Shown one piece after another: positions 12,260-25,347 of a stretch of 64,000 nucleotides of DNA. The translations under genes were made by a program, and so were the position numbers. The stretch spans positions 1 to 64,000 of the forward strand of contig SSNU01000336.1 in NCBI GenBank assembly GCA_012064415.1, given 5' to 3'. The notes under the pieces were generated by a model. That model saw only the letters and a list, made by a program, of their open reading frames with translations. It was not told where the DNA came from and searched no databases. Each line of letters begins with the position of its first letter. Within the stretch, counting starts at the first letter, position 1. The DNA is from Gyrodactylus bullatarudis. Its lineage: Eukaryota; Platyhelminthes; Monogenea; Gyrodactylidea; Gyrodactylidae.

Positions 12260-14500
12260 TGTGTATTGTGTCTGATGATAAGGAAACTTCATAATTTGGG
12301 ACATGATAAATTAAAGAGTAAAATTTTTTTATTTATTCATGAAAATTCTTTTGTTTGCATTCATGTTTGCTCGAGGATGAAAAAAGAACCAAAGATCGTG
12401 TCGTTGTAGATTACAAAGAACAAAGGAATATTAAAATAAATTTGTTACCTCCAATTTTTTAAAGGGGAATCTTCGTGATCCATTGATTAACTGCGAAGTT
12501 TTGAAAAATGAAATGGGATTGTCTCAAATTCATTATTTGTTTATAAGCTCATTTTATATATGGGGGGGGGGAATAACTCCATCCCCCACCCTTATACTCC
12601 TTCAATTTTATATTTTTTCTTTATTCCCTGAAAACAATTTGAATAAATAATTATCTTTGAATAAATAATAACTAAAACTGTAACTATAGTTTATCACTTC
12701 TGTATGACTCTTATTATTATGATAGTATCCACTGGAAAAAAAACAAGTTCAAGCTTTATACGCTAATTCATTGAAATACACTCATATCTAGAATATATAT
12801 TTTACTCCAAGTAGTATAGTATATGGAGAAGTAGTGAATTAAAGAGTGGTAGTGTACTTACTAATAGCAACTTCACACATCAATGAAATTATTGATTTTC
12901 AATTGGTCAAAATAATTGTGTGAAATAAATAAAGTAGTTATGATCAAAGTGACCTACTAACAATCACACAACACTGACTTTATTTTTGGTTGAAAGTCTC
13001 GATATGAAATCATTCAAAAAATTTGTTTAAATTTACAAGGGAGAATTTGCGCTCAAATCAAAAAAATATATCTCAACTTTGACTTTTTAGAGGGGAAAAT
13101 AAAATGTCACGTTGATCAAAATCAATATTATTCCTACTTACAAAGTTTATTTCCATCTCTGTTGCAGGGAATCAATAAATGAAATCAATTTTTGTACTTT
13201 AAAAACTTTTCTACTCTCCTTTAGTGAAAAATAAATTCCCAGACTTTATGGATTTTCTTGTTATCAAAAAATAAAGGAAAAAACTTGCAACTGATTTACT
13301 GAGTTACTTTCTTTAAAATATTTGTGGAATTCAAAATAAGACGCCTAATCGATCTTGTTCAAAACACGATAGTATATTTATAGCAATCCCCTGTCACACA
13401 GGGTGTGTTGAAACTTTGATAGAATACGCCTTTTAGCAATTTAATCTTCATGTTTTGTTGTTGACGTAAACTTAATGTTGGCAAGATTGAAATTGCAAGA
13501 GTAAGTAAATGTAATCTCTGAATTTGATCATAATTCATGAAAAAACGATGTTTAAAATTTATGTTCACGATAATAGCAAATGTAAATTACGTCGGTATTT
13601 TTGAACACTTGGAAGAAAGAAAGAGGAAGAATGTTTCTTTTCGAGAATTTATTTCATTCATTCGTGTTCATTTAAAAAAATTTCTTCATCAAATAGGGAG
13701 ACACTGTAATAATTAATTCAATAGATGGAAAAAATCTTAAATATCAACAAGTAAATTTGCTTCATTTCCTTTAGAATTACAAAGATTTGTCATTCAAGAT
13801 TGATATAAAGATTGAATTTTATAAGATTTTAAAGTTAAATGTTAATTTTTTTCAAATTTTGAAGTCCTCTGATCAAATATCGCTCCATAATCTTCCTATT
13901 CTACTGTTATAGGATTAAAAAGAAAGTTTTCAAATAAAAAAAAGGCTTTTTATCTGAAATTTTAAATACATTTTTCATCTTATTAACAAGTTATTTTACA
14001 GTAGGGATAGATTTTTCAATTCTAATATGCTCAATTTAAATTTCCCTGGTTGAAAATGTGGTTCAGAATGAATTCTTAGTTCAAATTACTTAAAGTTTTA
14101 TCCAAAATTATTTTCTATTAAAGTGGCAGTGATAGTGTCAAAGTTCCATTTTTTGTCATAAATCTCTCAAGTACGGTCTTATTACTTTCAAGTAGTCATG
14201 GAAGATTTACAGGTTTTTGATAGAAATAGTCGATCCGTAAGACTTATTTTACTTATATCAAATTGGAAATGATTAGAAGAATTAATATTTTAGCTTCTAT
14301 CATGAGAAAAATGGCCGAAATCAAATTCAGCAAATTTTTCATCACATTAGTTTTAATACAAAATTATTGTTTCTATTGCAACCAGTTCATAAATAGATTT
14401 CGGACCATATGTTTTATATATCATTCGATTTCTCCTGAAGAGCCCACTCAGATTCTGATCCAGGCTAGAAATCGAAATTTTGCAAAACCTATCTCTATTT
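12260..14500. other. Intronic stretch; short poly-G run
   Basis: No gene is seen. A run of about ten G lies near 12562-12571, unusual for this base composition. The open frames at 13359-13568 and 14263-14508 lack any recognisable motif. Confidence 0.4.
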
Positions 14501-14693
14501 TACAGTAAAAATATTTCTATTGAAACATCTTATTTTTATTGAAACACGAATATTTACCCCCTAATTAAGTATTATTTATCTCGACCTATCTAAATGTATA
14601 GAAATCACTTGCTGCATTCTGATAGGTCGAGATAAATTAATAAATTAATTAGGGGGTAAATATTCGTGTTTCAATAGAAATATTTTTACTGTA
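14501..14693. mobile_element. Foldback MITE with TA ends
   Basis: About 190 bases made of two complementary arms. The left arm starts TACAGTAAAAATATTTCTAT and the right arm ends ATATTTTTACTGTA. The inner arms carry the 19-base ATATTTACCCCCTAATTAA and its reverse complement, then TCGACCTATC against GATAGGTCGA. The flanking TA on both ends suits a Tc1/mariner-mobilised MITE. The left arm has a 19-base partial duplication of TATTGAAAC-type sequence. Confidence 0.8.
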
Positions 14694-15364
14694 AAGCGAA
14701 ATATGGTGTTAAAAGAGAATCTCGACCAGTCTGTCCAATTTTAATTTATCATTCCTCTAAAAGAGGATTTTGGCGCTAAATTATGTAAAAGTGTGCCAAG
14801 AGAATTGTGATTTTTATTAACATCGTTCTAGCCGTGAATTCTTTTTAGTTTTAACATCAACAGTTTCTCTAACGTAGATTTTCAAAATTATGAATTCATT
14901 GATTTCCAAGTATTGGTCAAATGTGGATATTCTTCTCAGTAAATGCTCTGATGTCCCAAGTGACTAATATATATTTTTATATGCATTGGAAGAAATTATT
15001 TTGAGAAATGAAAAAAACAATTAATTTTCTTCATAATATTTTGGCCTGTAATTTTTATCTCAGGATATTGGCAAACATTTTATGCATCTGAATTTTTTTT
15101 TGGCAATCATTTCTACTAAAAGTTACAGTTCTCTGTTGACAAGTTGTCATACACTGAGGAGTATGATGTTAAATTAAATTTTGAATTTTAGTTGCATTAT
15201 TCCATGCTGGGGAGATTGAAAATAGCTTGTTTCTTTTCAAATTATATTTTTTGTAGGTGTTAGGATTGTTTGGTACTCTGTTGTCCATATTGCAAACTTA
15301 ATAACCGTTTACACTCGGTGTTTCCCAGATAGGGATTTTAAAAAATGAATCTATTTTCAAATTA

Positions 15365-15834
15365 AAGTTGGTTGATAAGAAGTTGAGAATCTATGATTTT
15401 GACGAACACCTCAATTTATTTTCATCAAAAATCCGAATATTTTAAAATCCTGCTCATGTTGCCACTTTTACGATTTGATTTTACGAAAAAAATATGTTCA
15501 TTTTTCAAATTTCAATTTCGCGCGAAAATCCCATTTTTTAAATCTTTGAACTGAAGGGTTATTTATTGATTTCAAAGTGAATGAGTGATCAAAACATGTT
15601 TTTAGGATCAAAATAAGACAAGAAAGCCAAATATCGCCAACAAATTTTCGAAATATTTCGTTTTGTCGAGATTTCATTCATTTCCAAGTAGTGAAAATGA
15701 TCGAAAAATCGAAATTCGACTCTCAAACAATAATGAAGTTATGCATTAGAAAAAAAATCTTCAACATAATAGGATTTTTGATGAAAAGAATTGAGGTTTT
15801 CGTAAAAATCATAGACTCCCAGCTTTATATTAAT
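15365..15834. mobile_element. Foldback element, type C relative
   Basis: The left end AAGTTGGTTGATAAGAAGTT, then GAGAATCTATGATTTTGACG, is mirrored at the right by TTTTCGTAAAAATCATAGAC and a TATTAATTTGC end. The left inner word CATCAAAAATCCGAATATTT matches the 36744-37396 element. Its centre has TTCCAAGTAGTGAAAATGAT. It is non-coding. Confidence 0.65.
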
Positions 15835-16455
15835 TTGCTTTAATGCATATGTATTCGTGAAACTCTTCTTTTACCCAGAAACTAAGAGAAACCATAGCTT
15901 ATATAGTTTTCATAGAAAACAAGTTTTTGACAAGTTACATCAACAAATTCCTGACATATTTAGATTTTTGAATAAAACTATTTGTTTTCGATTACTCATC
16001 CATGATTGGCGAATAGAAAAATTCATTGATTTGCTTACTCACTTTATATAATCACTTTAATAACAAATAAAACGTTCTCATTCATCGAGGACTCTCTCCT
16101 GAATTAATTACATCAGTGTTTGTTGTCATTTTATTCTCTATACTTTAATGTGAGGAGCTGTCTTGCCCCTATTTCAATGTTCTATTGTTGTTATATATTA
16201 GCGACATCAAAGAATCTTACTTCATTAAAAAAAGGAACATGAATGCCGTGACGAGTAATACTCCTCTTTTATCCATTGTCTATATTTCTTTTATTTCGAT
16301 GAGTTCTTCCTCTTCTTTCATAACATAAGAAATATACTCTCAACTCTTCACAGGACTAAAGAAGATTTAAAAATTAAATATTTCTAGTTTTGAATGTTCT
16401 TTAGATAGAGAATACAACTCGCGAAAATTTTCTATTTAAATTATGATGTATCTTT

Positions 16456-17162
16456 GGGTTAATTCCAAAAATCACCCCAAAGAAAATTTTTTTTCCAATA
16501 TTCACCCCAAAAATTTCAACTCTTCACCTCGAATCAATTATTCTCATTTCAAAATTCCCCTATTATTAAATGGTGTAACTTGAATGATTCAAATTCTTTA
16601 TGCAACCTACATAAGTTTCAGAAAGATTGAAAGTGAACTTTCTCCTTATATAGAAGCTTTGATGGAAAAAACCTTACGCGAATCTAGGTTCTTACAAATT
16701 TTTGCTATCCTCAAAGAAGATTTATCTCTTGTTTCTCAAGATCGAAATAGTGAAATAAGAAGAGTTGTTAACTTCACACCACTCCAATGTCCTTGTAGTT
16801 TGCAAAAATTAATTAATATCCCTATTAACATCTGTATGTCGTGACTAAAAAGTTAGAAGTTGTTCTTAAAAAGTATGTCCCAAATGAATACAAATTTATC
16901 TTCTTGAAAACAGCTTACTCGGAGATTATCATGTTCCGTGACGTCGAAAATCTGATGGAGTCGGAACTTGAGGGATAAAAATATGGAAGACCATGCAAAA
17001 GCCGTAAAATATCAAACGCTGAAAAAAGGGTAGAGAAATAATTAAATTTAATTATTTCTTATTATTTATAAAAAAATATTTGGCGTGATATTTGGAAATA
17101 ATTTTCCTTAGGGGGGATTTTTGAAAAAAAAATTTCTTCTGGGTGATTTTTGGAATTAACCC
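16456..17162. mobile_element. 707-bp element with about 55-bp TIRs
   Basis: The left end GGGTTAATTCCAAAAATCAC is mirrored at the right by GTGATTTTTGGAATTAACCC, and homology runs about 55 bases inward with few differences. Both ends abut TTT, which may be a 3-bp target duplication. Inside, 16584-16844 is open for 86 codons (starting MIQILYATYISFRKIES), with further broken frames to about 16975. I do not recognise this protein. It could be captured host sequence or a relic of a transposase. The superfamily is unknown. Confidence 0.65.
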
Positions 17163-19404
17163 TTTCATATCTTTTAATCAATAAATTTTTTTATTCAAAA
17201 AGCGCCAACTCGAATTTCAGTTTTGTTAAAAATCTCCAGGTATTTTCAAATCCCTCCACAATTCAATTTGAACAAATATTAGCATTCAGTTGCTTCAAAT
17301 TTTCAAAATTATAATAATTTTCAGCTTGCAGTTTGAAAATGGGAATAATTAAAGCCTTTTCAAAAATGTAAAAATTGAATTTTTTTCGGAGATTTAAACT
17401 TATTTCGTTATGGGATCATAACTTGATTACTGTTCTTGATTATCCGGAGTAAAATATTGAGTTCTTTTAAACATAGTAAATTCTCATCTTTATAAAAACG
17501 TTTTATGGATGGTCTTTTCTTGAAATCATATCCCATTAAAACGATAGTTCAGGGCAAAATTAGTGGATTTATTTTTTTAATTCTCAAAAATAAATTTAAA
17601 CAAAATTCCAGCCGATTTAAGTCAATATAAACGAAAGATTCTTATAAATGATTTATCCCGAAGATAACTGATAATATTTGATTTTGAGATTTCCGAGAGA
17701 AGAAAATTAATTATTTTTTAATTAAAGAAAATGTCTCAAAGTGCAGGCATTAGAATTCCCAGTTGTAAAAGACAACCAAAGTAGTAGTTTTAAATAATAT
17801 TCTCCCCCAAAAAAATGGTACCCATAGTCTCTAGGGATGTGCGGGAATCTCTCGACTATGCTGTCCCCGAAAAAAATTCTTGATTAATCCATCTTCCTAT
17901 TGGCATGAAAGATTTGATATTGTTGGTTATTGCATTTTTCGATTATAATAGAGTATCATTATTTGGTATACTCTCAGCTTGGAGCCCGAAAAAATTTTTT
18001 CAAGGTACATCGCTCATACTGGAAAATTTATATATAGTTCCAGATTACACTGATAACGAGTATGCAATCATTGGAAAAAATGACCATTTTATGACTTCTG
18101 GGTGATATAAAATTTCGATCATTTTACTCTTCGATCTCTGTAAGTGGTTTTTCAAAAATAATGTTCTTTAAACTTTCTAGGAAATTTTTTCATTTTTCAA
18201 AAACGAATTGTAATAACTTCTCAGTAAAATATTGTAGCTTAATAAGTCACAGTTCATTCGAAAGAGTAATAATTCTCCTTTCAGAAATATGGCCATTATT
18301 TTCAGTTTCGCCTTGAAATAGAATTATGGCTAGAGAAAGTTACCTGTGGCAATATGGGGATTAAAATATGCTGGTATTGTTTGATAAAAAACTTGTACAT
18401 TTTCAACCCTTACAAAGAGACGTACAGACTTGTGAATCGTAAAACTTTAATTTCTGGATTATATTTATTTGACCAAGTTTTCAATTTTTAAAATCTTATA
18501 TTCATTTTGGTAGTTTTCTGGGTTTAAATTAGATTTTGTCTTCATTTAATGCATAATACGATTAAAAAATTATCTTCGGTTTTTATTGAGAATAGTCTAA
18601 TTCTAAACTTATACGACTAGTTTGTTCTTTCAGGGGCTGCACCTTGAGCTTTTCGTGAAAATTCTAATTCGAATGAATACGAATACTTTTTCCCGAAATA
18701 AATAATACCTGATGATTCTAGTTTATATGGAATAAAACAAAACTTTTTTGTTGCTCTGGTGATAATTTAGAGAATTCAAAAAAATCATGCCAAAAACCTG
18801 AAATGCCACGATAATCAACATGATAAACTGAACAATGTGTGAAAATTTTAAGCCTATTTGATAAACCAAAGTTTGTTCTGTTGCACAGGGTTATACTAAC
18901 TATTCATAAGAATCAGACTTCCTGATATCATTAAAATGTGTCTGATAAAATCTACTTCCATTGACAAATGAAGAAAAAAGCAATTTTATGAGCTCACTTT
19001 GACCTCATATTCGAGCCCATTCCCTGTAGATTTTACAGATGAATAAATTTTTGATAGCTAGAATGTAGATATCCCCCTTACAGTTTTCTATATCAATCTA
19101 TATCATGGAGAATAGTGTACTTTGAGTTAGTATTTAATACATCTCAATTCAAATCAATCTCAGCCAATCAAGATTCAGTTAGAGTTACTACTCCCTACTT
19201 ACATTAAGAATGAATCATTTTTAGCTTTGTAAAAGATGATTATTGATTAAATTTTGCTTGTCAAAATTGTCTAACAAAATTTAAGTCTAATTTACAAATA
19301 TTTTTGAATTCTAAACTTTTTATGAAGGATTTGAAATTTTTTCTTAAACTCCCGCTAGGTAATCATATATATCATTTTAGCAACTCATTATTGGAAAAGT
19401 AGAA
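17163..19404. other. Intronic stretch without recognisable features
   Basis: No conserved coding is seen. A type A foldback-like word (AAATTCTCATCTTTAT) lies near 17470. The open frame at 17905-18105 is unrecognised and unsupported. Confidence 0.35.
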
Positions 19405-19672
19405 AAAGGATATATTAACATCAAATGTACATTTCTCAAAGGTTCATCAGTAGTGTCTCTTTGATAATGATAAAAGTTTAAAAAATGAATGAAAATAATA
19501 ATTTACAAATTATGAAAGAAGTAGTAAAAGTTGAAGAAAATTAGAATAAATGTAAGCTGAAAAACACCAAAACTCTCCAATAAATAGCAACAGTGGAGAG
19601 AAAAGTGAAAAAGCTTACATAGGCCAAGGTAGTTGAAGGTTATAGGAATAATTCTTTTGAACACATAATTTT
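19405..19672 (-). pseudogene. PLE 3' end: last codons, UTR and hammerhead-like motif
   Basis: On the minus strand this starts with the last 17 codons of the Penelope-like protein, LCVQKNYSYNLQLPWPM and a stop, near 19620-19672. The conserved 3' UTR follows (CACTTTTCTCTCCAC, GGAGAGTTTTGGTGTTTTTC). It ends with the hammerhead-like motif at 19419-19455 and TTAATATATCC. It is a short 5'-truncated copy. On its right it is joined directly to a piece in the opposite orientation (19673-19710). Confidence 0.85.
19419..19455 (-). ncRNA. Minimal hammerhead-like ribozyme motif (PLE)
   Basis: Minus-strand order: CACUA (stem I), CUGAUGA, ACCUUUGA, GAAA, then UGUACAUU, then UGAUG. The core CUGAUGA and GAAA are intact. 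Stem III is the palindrome AUGUACAU. Stem I pairs CACUA with UGAUG with one mismatch. Stem II is almost absent, as in the other PLE copies here. Confidence 0.6.
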
Positions 19673-19710
19673 TCGATTTTCGGACGTATTTAAAAACTAA
19701 ATATTGTTCC
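19673..19710 (+). repeat. PLE terminal-repeat piece in inverted orientation
   Basis: GATTTTCGGACGTATTT on the plus strand matches the start of the PLE reading frame (LSGFSDVF) seen at 31933, 39966 and 51064. It faces away from the minus-strand 3' end on its left, a head-to-head arrangement. Confidence 0.6.
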
Positions 19711-20528
19711 TTTAGCCTCAGAAAATCTCACGGAAAAAGCAAATTAACTCTATCATTCATCTGACACGTGCGATTAATTTTTATGAAAAATTAAATTGTA
19801 TTTAAAATTTTTTATTGAAAGCCTATTTTTTAATTCATAGTAAAATCACTTGGCTAAAGTTTGAGAGGTGGACGAAACATGACCAAATTTCTGATCGATA
19901 AATTCTGAATTAATAATAATTTTAGATTCGTAATCAAGAAATCATATGAAAGGAAAAAGATCAAATGCGATTATCTGGTACATTTGAGGGTTAATCTGAT
20001 TTATTTCAAGTGGATCTACTCGATTTTTGATTCGTTCGAAGATGAATAAAACTCAAATGAAAAGATAGAAAGAGACTCTCCAATTTTATTACAAATTCAT
20101 CTCCAAGTTAGCGAAGATCATAAAGATTTGAAATTTTATCTGATCCCAAATGATTTTTTTGTGCGCAGAATTTGAATAATGCGTAAAGTCCTTTTCTCTG
20201 AGAATATGCAAATATTCATAATCTATCTTGAGGAGAGATCAAAATCAAGATTTTCTATTCTTATCATGTTGACAAAATCAATAAAAAAGAAATGCCACAC
20301 ATAAAAAAATGTCAAAAAATAATTTTGATCTCCGTTAAAACAGGCAGAGTTAAAATGTCGAAAAGAATTTTAATTGCCCACATCCTCAACAAACATGAAT
20401 GTCTCTTTCATGTTTATCCTGAGAATCGAGTGAGAAGAAAAGTTATCTTTTTAGATGATTTCCATTATTGCAAAGAAATAAGCTAAATGTGGATTAAATT
20501 AATGTTGAAGAAAACAAGATGAAAATGC

Positions 20529-20760
20529 GTAAGGTTGACATGAAGATGAGAATTTACTATTTTTTAGAAAAAACTCAATATTTTTCAGGAAAAATATTAT
20601 CTTTTGAATTCCATGATGAAATGAGAAAAATTCTATTTGGAAAAAGTAGGCTTCTATCAAACTTGGATATTTCTCCGAAATTCCACTTTTTCAACCTTTT
20701 TATCAACAAACTCATATCAATTTCGATGGATTCGAATTTGCCAAAAGGAGTTCACAGAAA
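20529..20760 (+). repeat. Foldback element, type A, left arm only
   Basis: Begins AAGGTTGACATGAAGATGAG then AATTTACTATTTTTTAGAAA, like 25348-25981, and continues through ATTCCACTTTTTCAACCTTT. The open frame across 20519-20806 is only a shadow of this repeat. Confidence 0.6.
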
Positions 20761-22534
20761 AATATTTTGGTTAATACGAAGAAGAATACGGCTGAAAGTA
20801 GGCTAATAGGAAGGCTTCTTCCTATCGAAATACTCAAGCATTATTTAGGACTTATTATGATAGCAAAAGTAAGCAAAAGACTCATTAGAGAGTCTAGCAT
20901 AGCTCGATGTTGAATATATAAGGATAAATAAATTTCACACTAACAAACATACTAGGGATGGGACTAAATGGTTGAGTGCGAGGATTAGACCTGAGATTCG
21001 ACTCTCGGAGAAAGCTTACTGATGATCTCTAATGACGATGAAACTATAGTATAAGATATCGCTTGATCTTTGCATTTGTGAAATTTAATTCAAGTCTCAT
21101 TCTAAGTTAGCCATTTTTGGTTTGACTGGAAGATGAATTATTTTTATTTTAACAACCCATGGGCTCAATTCATTGTGGAATTCATAAAATAATCTTGTTT
21201 CCGCCTATACAGAGAAAAGTATTGAGTATTTTTAAAAATCAAAGTCTAAAATTTGCAAGGAATAAAATGTAGTTTTGCCTTTATTCAGGATACCACCAAA
21301 GACAGAGTTAATGCAATAAAATATCCAGTTCAAACTAATATTTCCATGTTTGTCAATGCTAATCAAATTCATGGAAAGAATAATAATTTAATTATTATAT
21401 TTTGACAAAAATATTTTGATATTATTAGAGGAAAATTTATTCAATTTCAATTAACATCATTCAAGTTAGATTTAACGATTTTTTTCCTCTCAAAAATGTC
21501 ACCTTTTACAATCAGAGAAATCTTCAGGACTAACATATCTTGATATATGGGGATGGATATTTCTGCTTCTGTGTGAGGGATTAACTGTGAGCAGAGATTA
21601 ACTTTTTTGTTTGTGACAGAAGGAGGTGAAATCTCATGCTCGCGAATCCCATGGATATTTTACACATCAGAGTTACAAAAATTTGATTTCACCTTTCTTC
21701 GTCAAGAAAACCAATAGAAACTAGGGGAATTTTCTCTTTGAGTATAATCACCATTTCTCTCTGAATTGAGTCATCTTTGATAGAAAACTAAATATCTGAA
21801 TAGGCTCAGAAAACATATGGTCCAAAATCTATTTATGAGCTGAATAATTTGTAATTGAGGTGTTCACTTGGTTAATAATAATCTGAAAGGTTTTCAATCA
21901 GTAAAGTAACTGTTTTTTCCTTATCATTTTTCAGGTTGAGATAGGAAATTTTGACATTGATCTGTACTTTTACAATAGACTTAGATTCCTCCATCTTACC
22001 TACATACTAACTCTACCCCCTTTAACCCATTCAAATAAAAAATAATAAAATCATAGAGCTTTAATAATTGCGTGATTACAATACTTTTTGTTTCATCGTT
22101 TATCAGTAGGCACTATAGATGGAAAATTCATCCGATGAATTATTTAACTTGATTAAATGCACATACACTCTAACCATATTATCCATTATTATTATTATTA
22201 TTATCCATACATATTCAGGAAAAAATATATATAAAACTCCTACAAAAAAGTAGTATTTTTAATTAAGAACCCAAAGATTTGTTTAAGAATTCATAAACAG
22301 TACACACACAACATTGATTGGTTAGTTTTTATCGCTACACATTTTTGAAGTGGAAAATTTACTTTTTCAAAAATTGATGTATTTGGAGGCTAACTGAAGC
22401 TAGTTGACAGTTTTTACAAAAATCTAAATAATTTCAACAAGAACTTGAGACTTTTTCTAATTTCTTTCGGTTTTGCAGATTGATCAAAAATAGTTTTCTT
22501 GAATTATGAATTTAAAAAAAATAATACTAAAATC
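20761..22534. other. Intronic stretch with an ATT microsatellite
   Basis: No gene is seen. An ATT trinucleotide run of about six units lies at 22184-22203. Confidence 0.4.
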
Positions 22535-22685
22535 TCAAAATATTTCCAATTTTTTCTCAAATCAGTAAAAGTGTACATTTTGAGTCAGTTACAAAAAAAT
22601 CTTTCAAAAATTTTGACCTTGATGAAAAAATGAGAATTTTGTAAAATTTATGAATTCCCAAATTCATCGAGAATAGCTTCACTAA
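22535..22685. repeat. Foldback element, type B, right arm end
   Basis: Matches the right arm of 26454-27203: TTTTTTCTCAAATCAGTAAA, AGTGTACATTTTGA, then TTCCCAAATTCATCGAGAAT and AGCTTC. The rest of the element is missing. Confidence 0.7.
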
Positions 22686-23410
22686 AAACTGAAATTACTT
22701 TTATATGCGCTTACGTAAAAAGACATACTAAATCTGATTTTCAATTTAAAAACTTATTAATTTTGACATACTTACACCCCTTGGACTTACTAGCTTTGCA
22801 AATACAATTCTTTCACAATTCTTTTTTTTCTAATCAGTTAGAGATTTTTCAGATCATTCTAATGAAATTTCTGAAATAACTTAGAAACAAAATTATGGTT
22901 TCGATTTAAGGGGGGATTTATAAAGTGTTTTTATAATGGAAATATAAAGATTTCCGGGAATTTATTTGATAAATTTTAAATTGAATAATTTTGGCAAAAC
23001 ATGCCTGAGGAATTCCAAAAAGAGTCAGCTTAGCTGGTTGATGAAAGGAATTGAACATTTTTTGTACAAATAATATATGGGCTAACATGAAAACATTCCA
23101 AAGATATTTATCTTATCATCTAACAGACAGGAAAAACAAGAATTTGCCCATTGTATTTATAATAAGGCTAGCTGAATAGAACATTTATTGTCTAAATTAC
23201 ATTTTCTTTTTTTTATTTCATATTATATATCAATTATTTCTTATTTTTTATACGTTAAATAAGGAAAATAATAATAAAATTCCCAGTGTTCTTCTTGTAT
23301 GGAATTTGATCAAACGAGACAATTCATAAGACCCACAGTTGAAACATAAATAACTGGTACTAAATGCTTAGAAGTATAATTTTGAAAACCCTTTTTACTT
23401 TACTGTATAC

Positions 23411-23855
23411 TAGGCTAGGGTGAATTATTTTTCTCCGAACAACTAACGAGAGGACTTACTTCTTTGATAAATTTTTGTACTCAGATCATGTTTTGCATAA
23501 TTTTAAAGCATGAAAATCATTCTCCATTATGTCAGTGCCCATTTTTCCCACAATATCCCACGGACATGATAAAATAACGAAATTAACCCCCTCTTGATGA
23601 TAAGATTACTATTTTTGAAGATAAAAATTAAGAAACTCATTGAATGGACGAGATATTTCGGATATTAATGATTGCGTAGTAAAAATTCATTGAAAATTGA
23701 GCGGCGATTTAAAAATTTTTTGGGTTTTTAAAACCGAATGACATAATGGAGAATCATTTTCGACACATTCTTCAAATACAAAATAATCCTTAGAATTTAT
23801 AGTTCTATCAGAAGAGTTGGTCCTAATATGAGGTTAAAAATTTCACCCTAGCCTA
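23411..23855. mobile_element. hAT-like MITE with 8-bp target duplication
   Basis: 445-base non-coding element. Left end TAGGCTAGGGTGAA, right end TTCACCCTAGCCTA. The flanks CTGTATAC (23403-23410) and CTGTATAT (23856-23863) are an 8-bp duplication with one mismatch, the size made by hAT transposases. A second, end-less copy is at 61420-61785. Confidence 0.78.
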
Positions 23856-23863
23856 CTGTATAT

Positions 23864-25347
23864 TTTCCATTAAACCTGATTGTAAGAATTTTTTTATATT
23901 CGGGCTTGATTTTATAGTAAAATCAATTATGTTTGAATGCTGTAAGGTGATACGTAGCTCAAAACTTAAAATCCGCATTAGCTATTTTATTTATTGAATA
24001 ATAAAATTAAAGTTCCATTAGGTTCCTGCAGATAACTGCTGGATTTGATTTTTATTTCTCTGAGTTTATAAACTGGTTTTTATAATTTATTTCAAAAACG
24101 TTTTCTTATCGGCCCACTGTAGGGTTAATTGAAATGAATTTTTCAATTAGTTCGACAAAAATCTCATTGTTTTCATAAGGAACTCATGAAAAATTCAAAG
24201 AAAGGAAAAGAGAGAATTAAACTAATTCTGGTGTAATTTTTTGCGCTGATTCCGAATCTGTTCTCAGATCTGAAGAATTCCATATAATTTCTGAAATAAT
24301 AGGAAAAAACGAATATTCCGAAAAAATCCAAATTTAAAAAATTAATTTTCGCAAAAACTATAAACGTTATCTCATTAATTTTTTCGCGATTGGATTGAAA
24401 TTCAAATTCTGCGTCGATCGATATCTCATGTTTAGGGGTGGAGTTAGTTTTTTTTAAGTGACGCCTAATAAAAAACTGCTCGATTTTTTGGGTTTGTTTT
24501 GTGAAAATTTTTCATATTTTTTAGGACAGATTTTTTGAACAAATATCAAAATTTTATGAGCTTTCCGAATCTGAGATTGGTTTTTTGTTATCTCATCGTG
24601 AACAGGTTCAAAAGTTGAATTTTTGAAGTGTGATTTTTTTTTTAATTTTTTCCAATTTCAGTTTTAAATGTCTAATCTTAGGTAAAGCTTGCCTCATAAT
24701 CAAAAAAATTTATACTTTAAAAACCAAATGTTTAATCTCACAAGATACTCATCTGAAACAAAACAGTACAAAAGAAGAGTTCCTAAAGTATTACAAAAGG
24801 CTTTTCAAGATAAAAGATTTTAAAGAAAAAGGAACATGAGAAAATTTTTTGTATCTTGAGAGAGGTAATAAAGGTATTAATGAATTAGAACAATGGCCTC
24901 TATTCTACAACAAAATCGAATTAGCAACGGAGTAGCATTTGATTAGATTCCAATTTCTGGTTGTCCTGATTTAAAGAGAGAACGATAGAGATTTGAATAT
25001 AAAAAAAAACAAAACGACCATCCCCACCCCGACTGCTCAAAAATTCTTCTTCTTACACCTAAACTAATGAGAGAAACTACTACTTTCCTATCATTCTCAA
25101 AGTATCAAATTAGATTAAATATCTAATTCTTTCAACTGTGATATTTATCCCTTAATGGGATATACAGCTATCGTTATTTTGTCATTGGATCATCGTCACT
25201 ACTGAGTTGTTACAAGAGCGACTCGATCGTGCAAGAGTCCTTGAGATGTATTATTTGTACAACTTGATAAAATGGGAATAATTTTTTGCAAATTAATTCT
25301 CTGATGAAAGAGATGATCAGTTTTTCCTCCAACCTTGACAAGTAAAG
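23864..25347. other. Intronic stretch without recognisable features
   Basis: No gene or clear repeat is seen. The open frame at 24630-24839 lies in lysine/leucine-biased AT-rich sequence and has no motif. Confidence 0.35.

Noticed and set aside
14263..14508. 81-codon frame MEMIRRINILASIMRK
   Set aside because: Runs into the MITE at 14501 and has no domain, splice context or residue pattern beyond AT bias.
20519..20806. 95-codon open frame
   Set aside because: Falls on a foldback type A arm; the residues are those of AT-rich repeat sequence.
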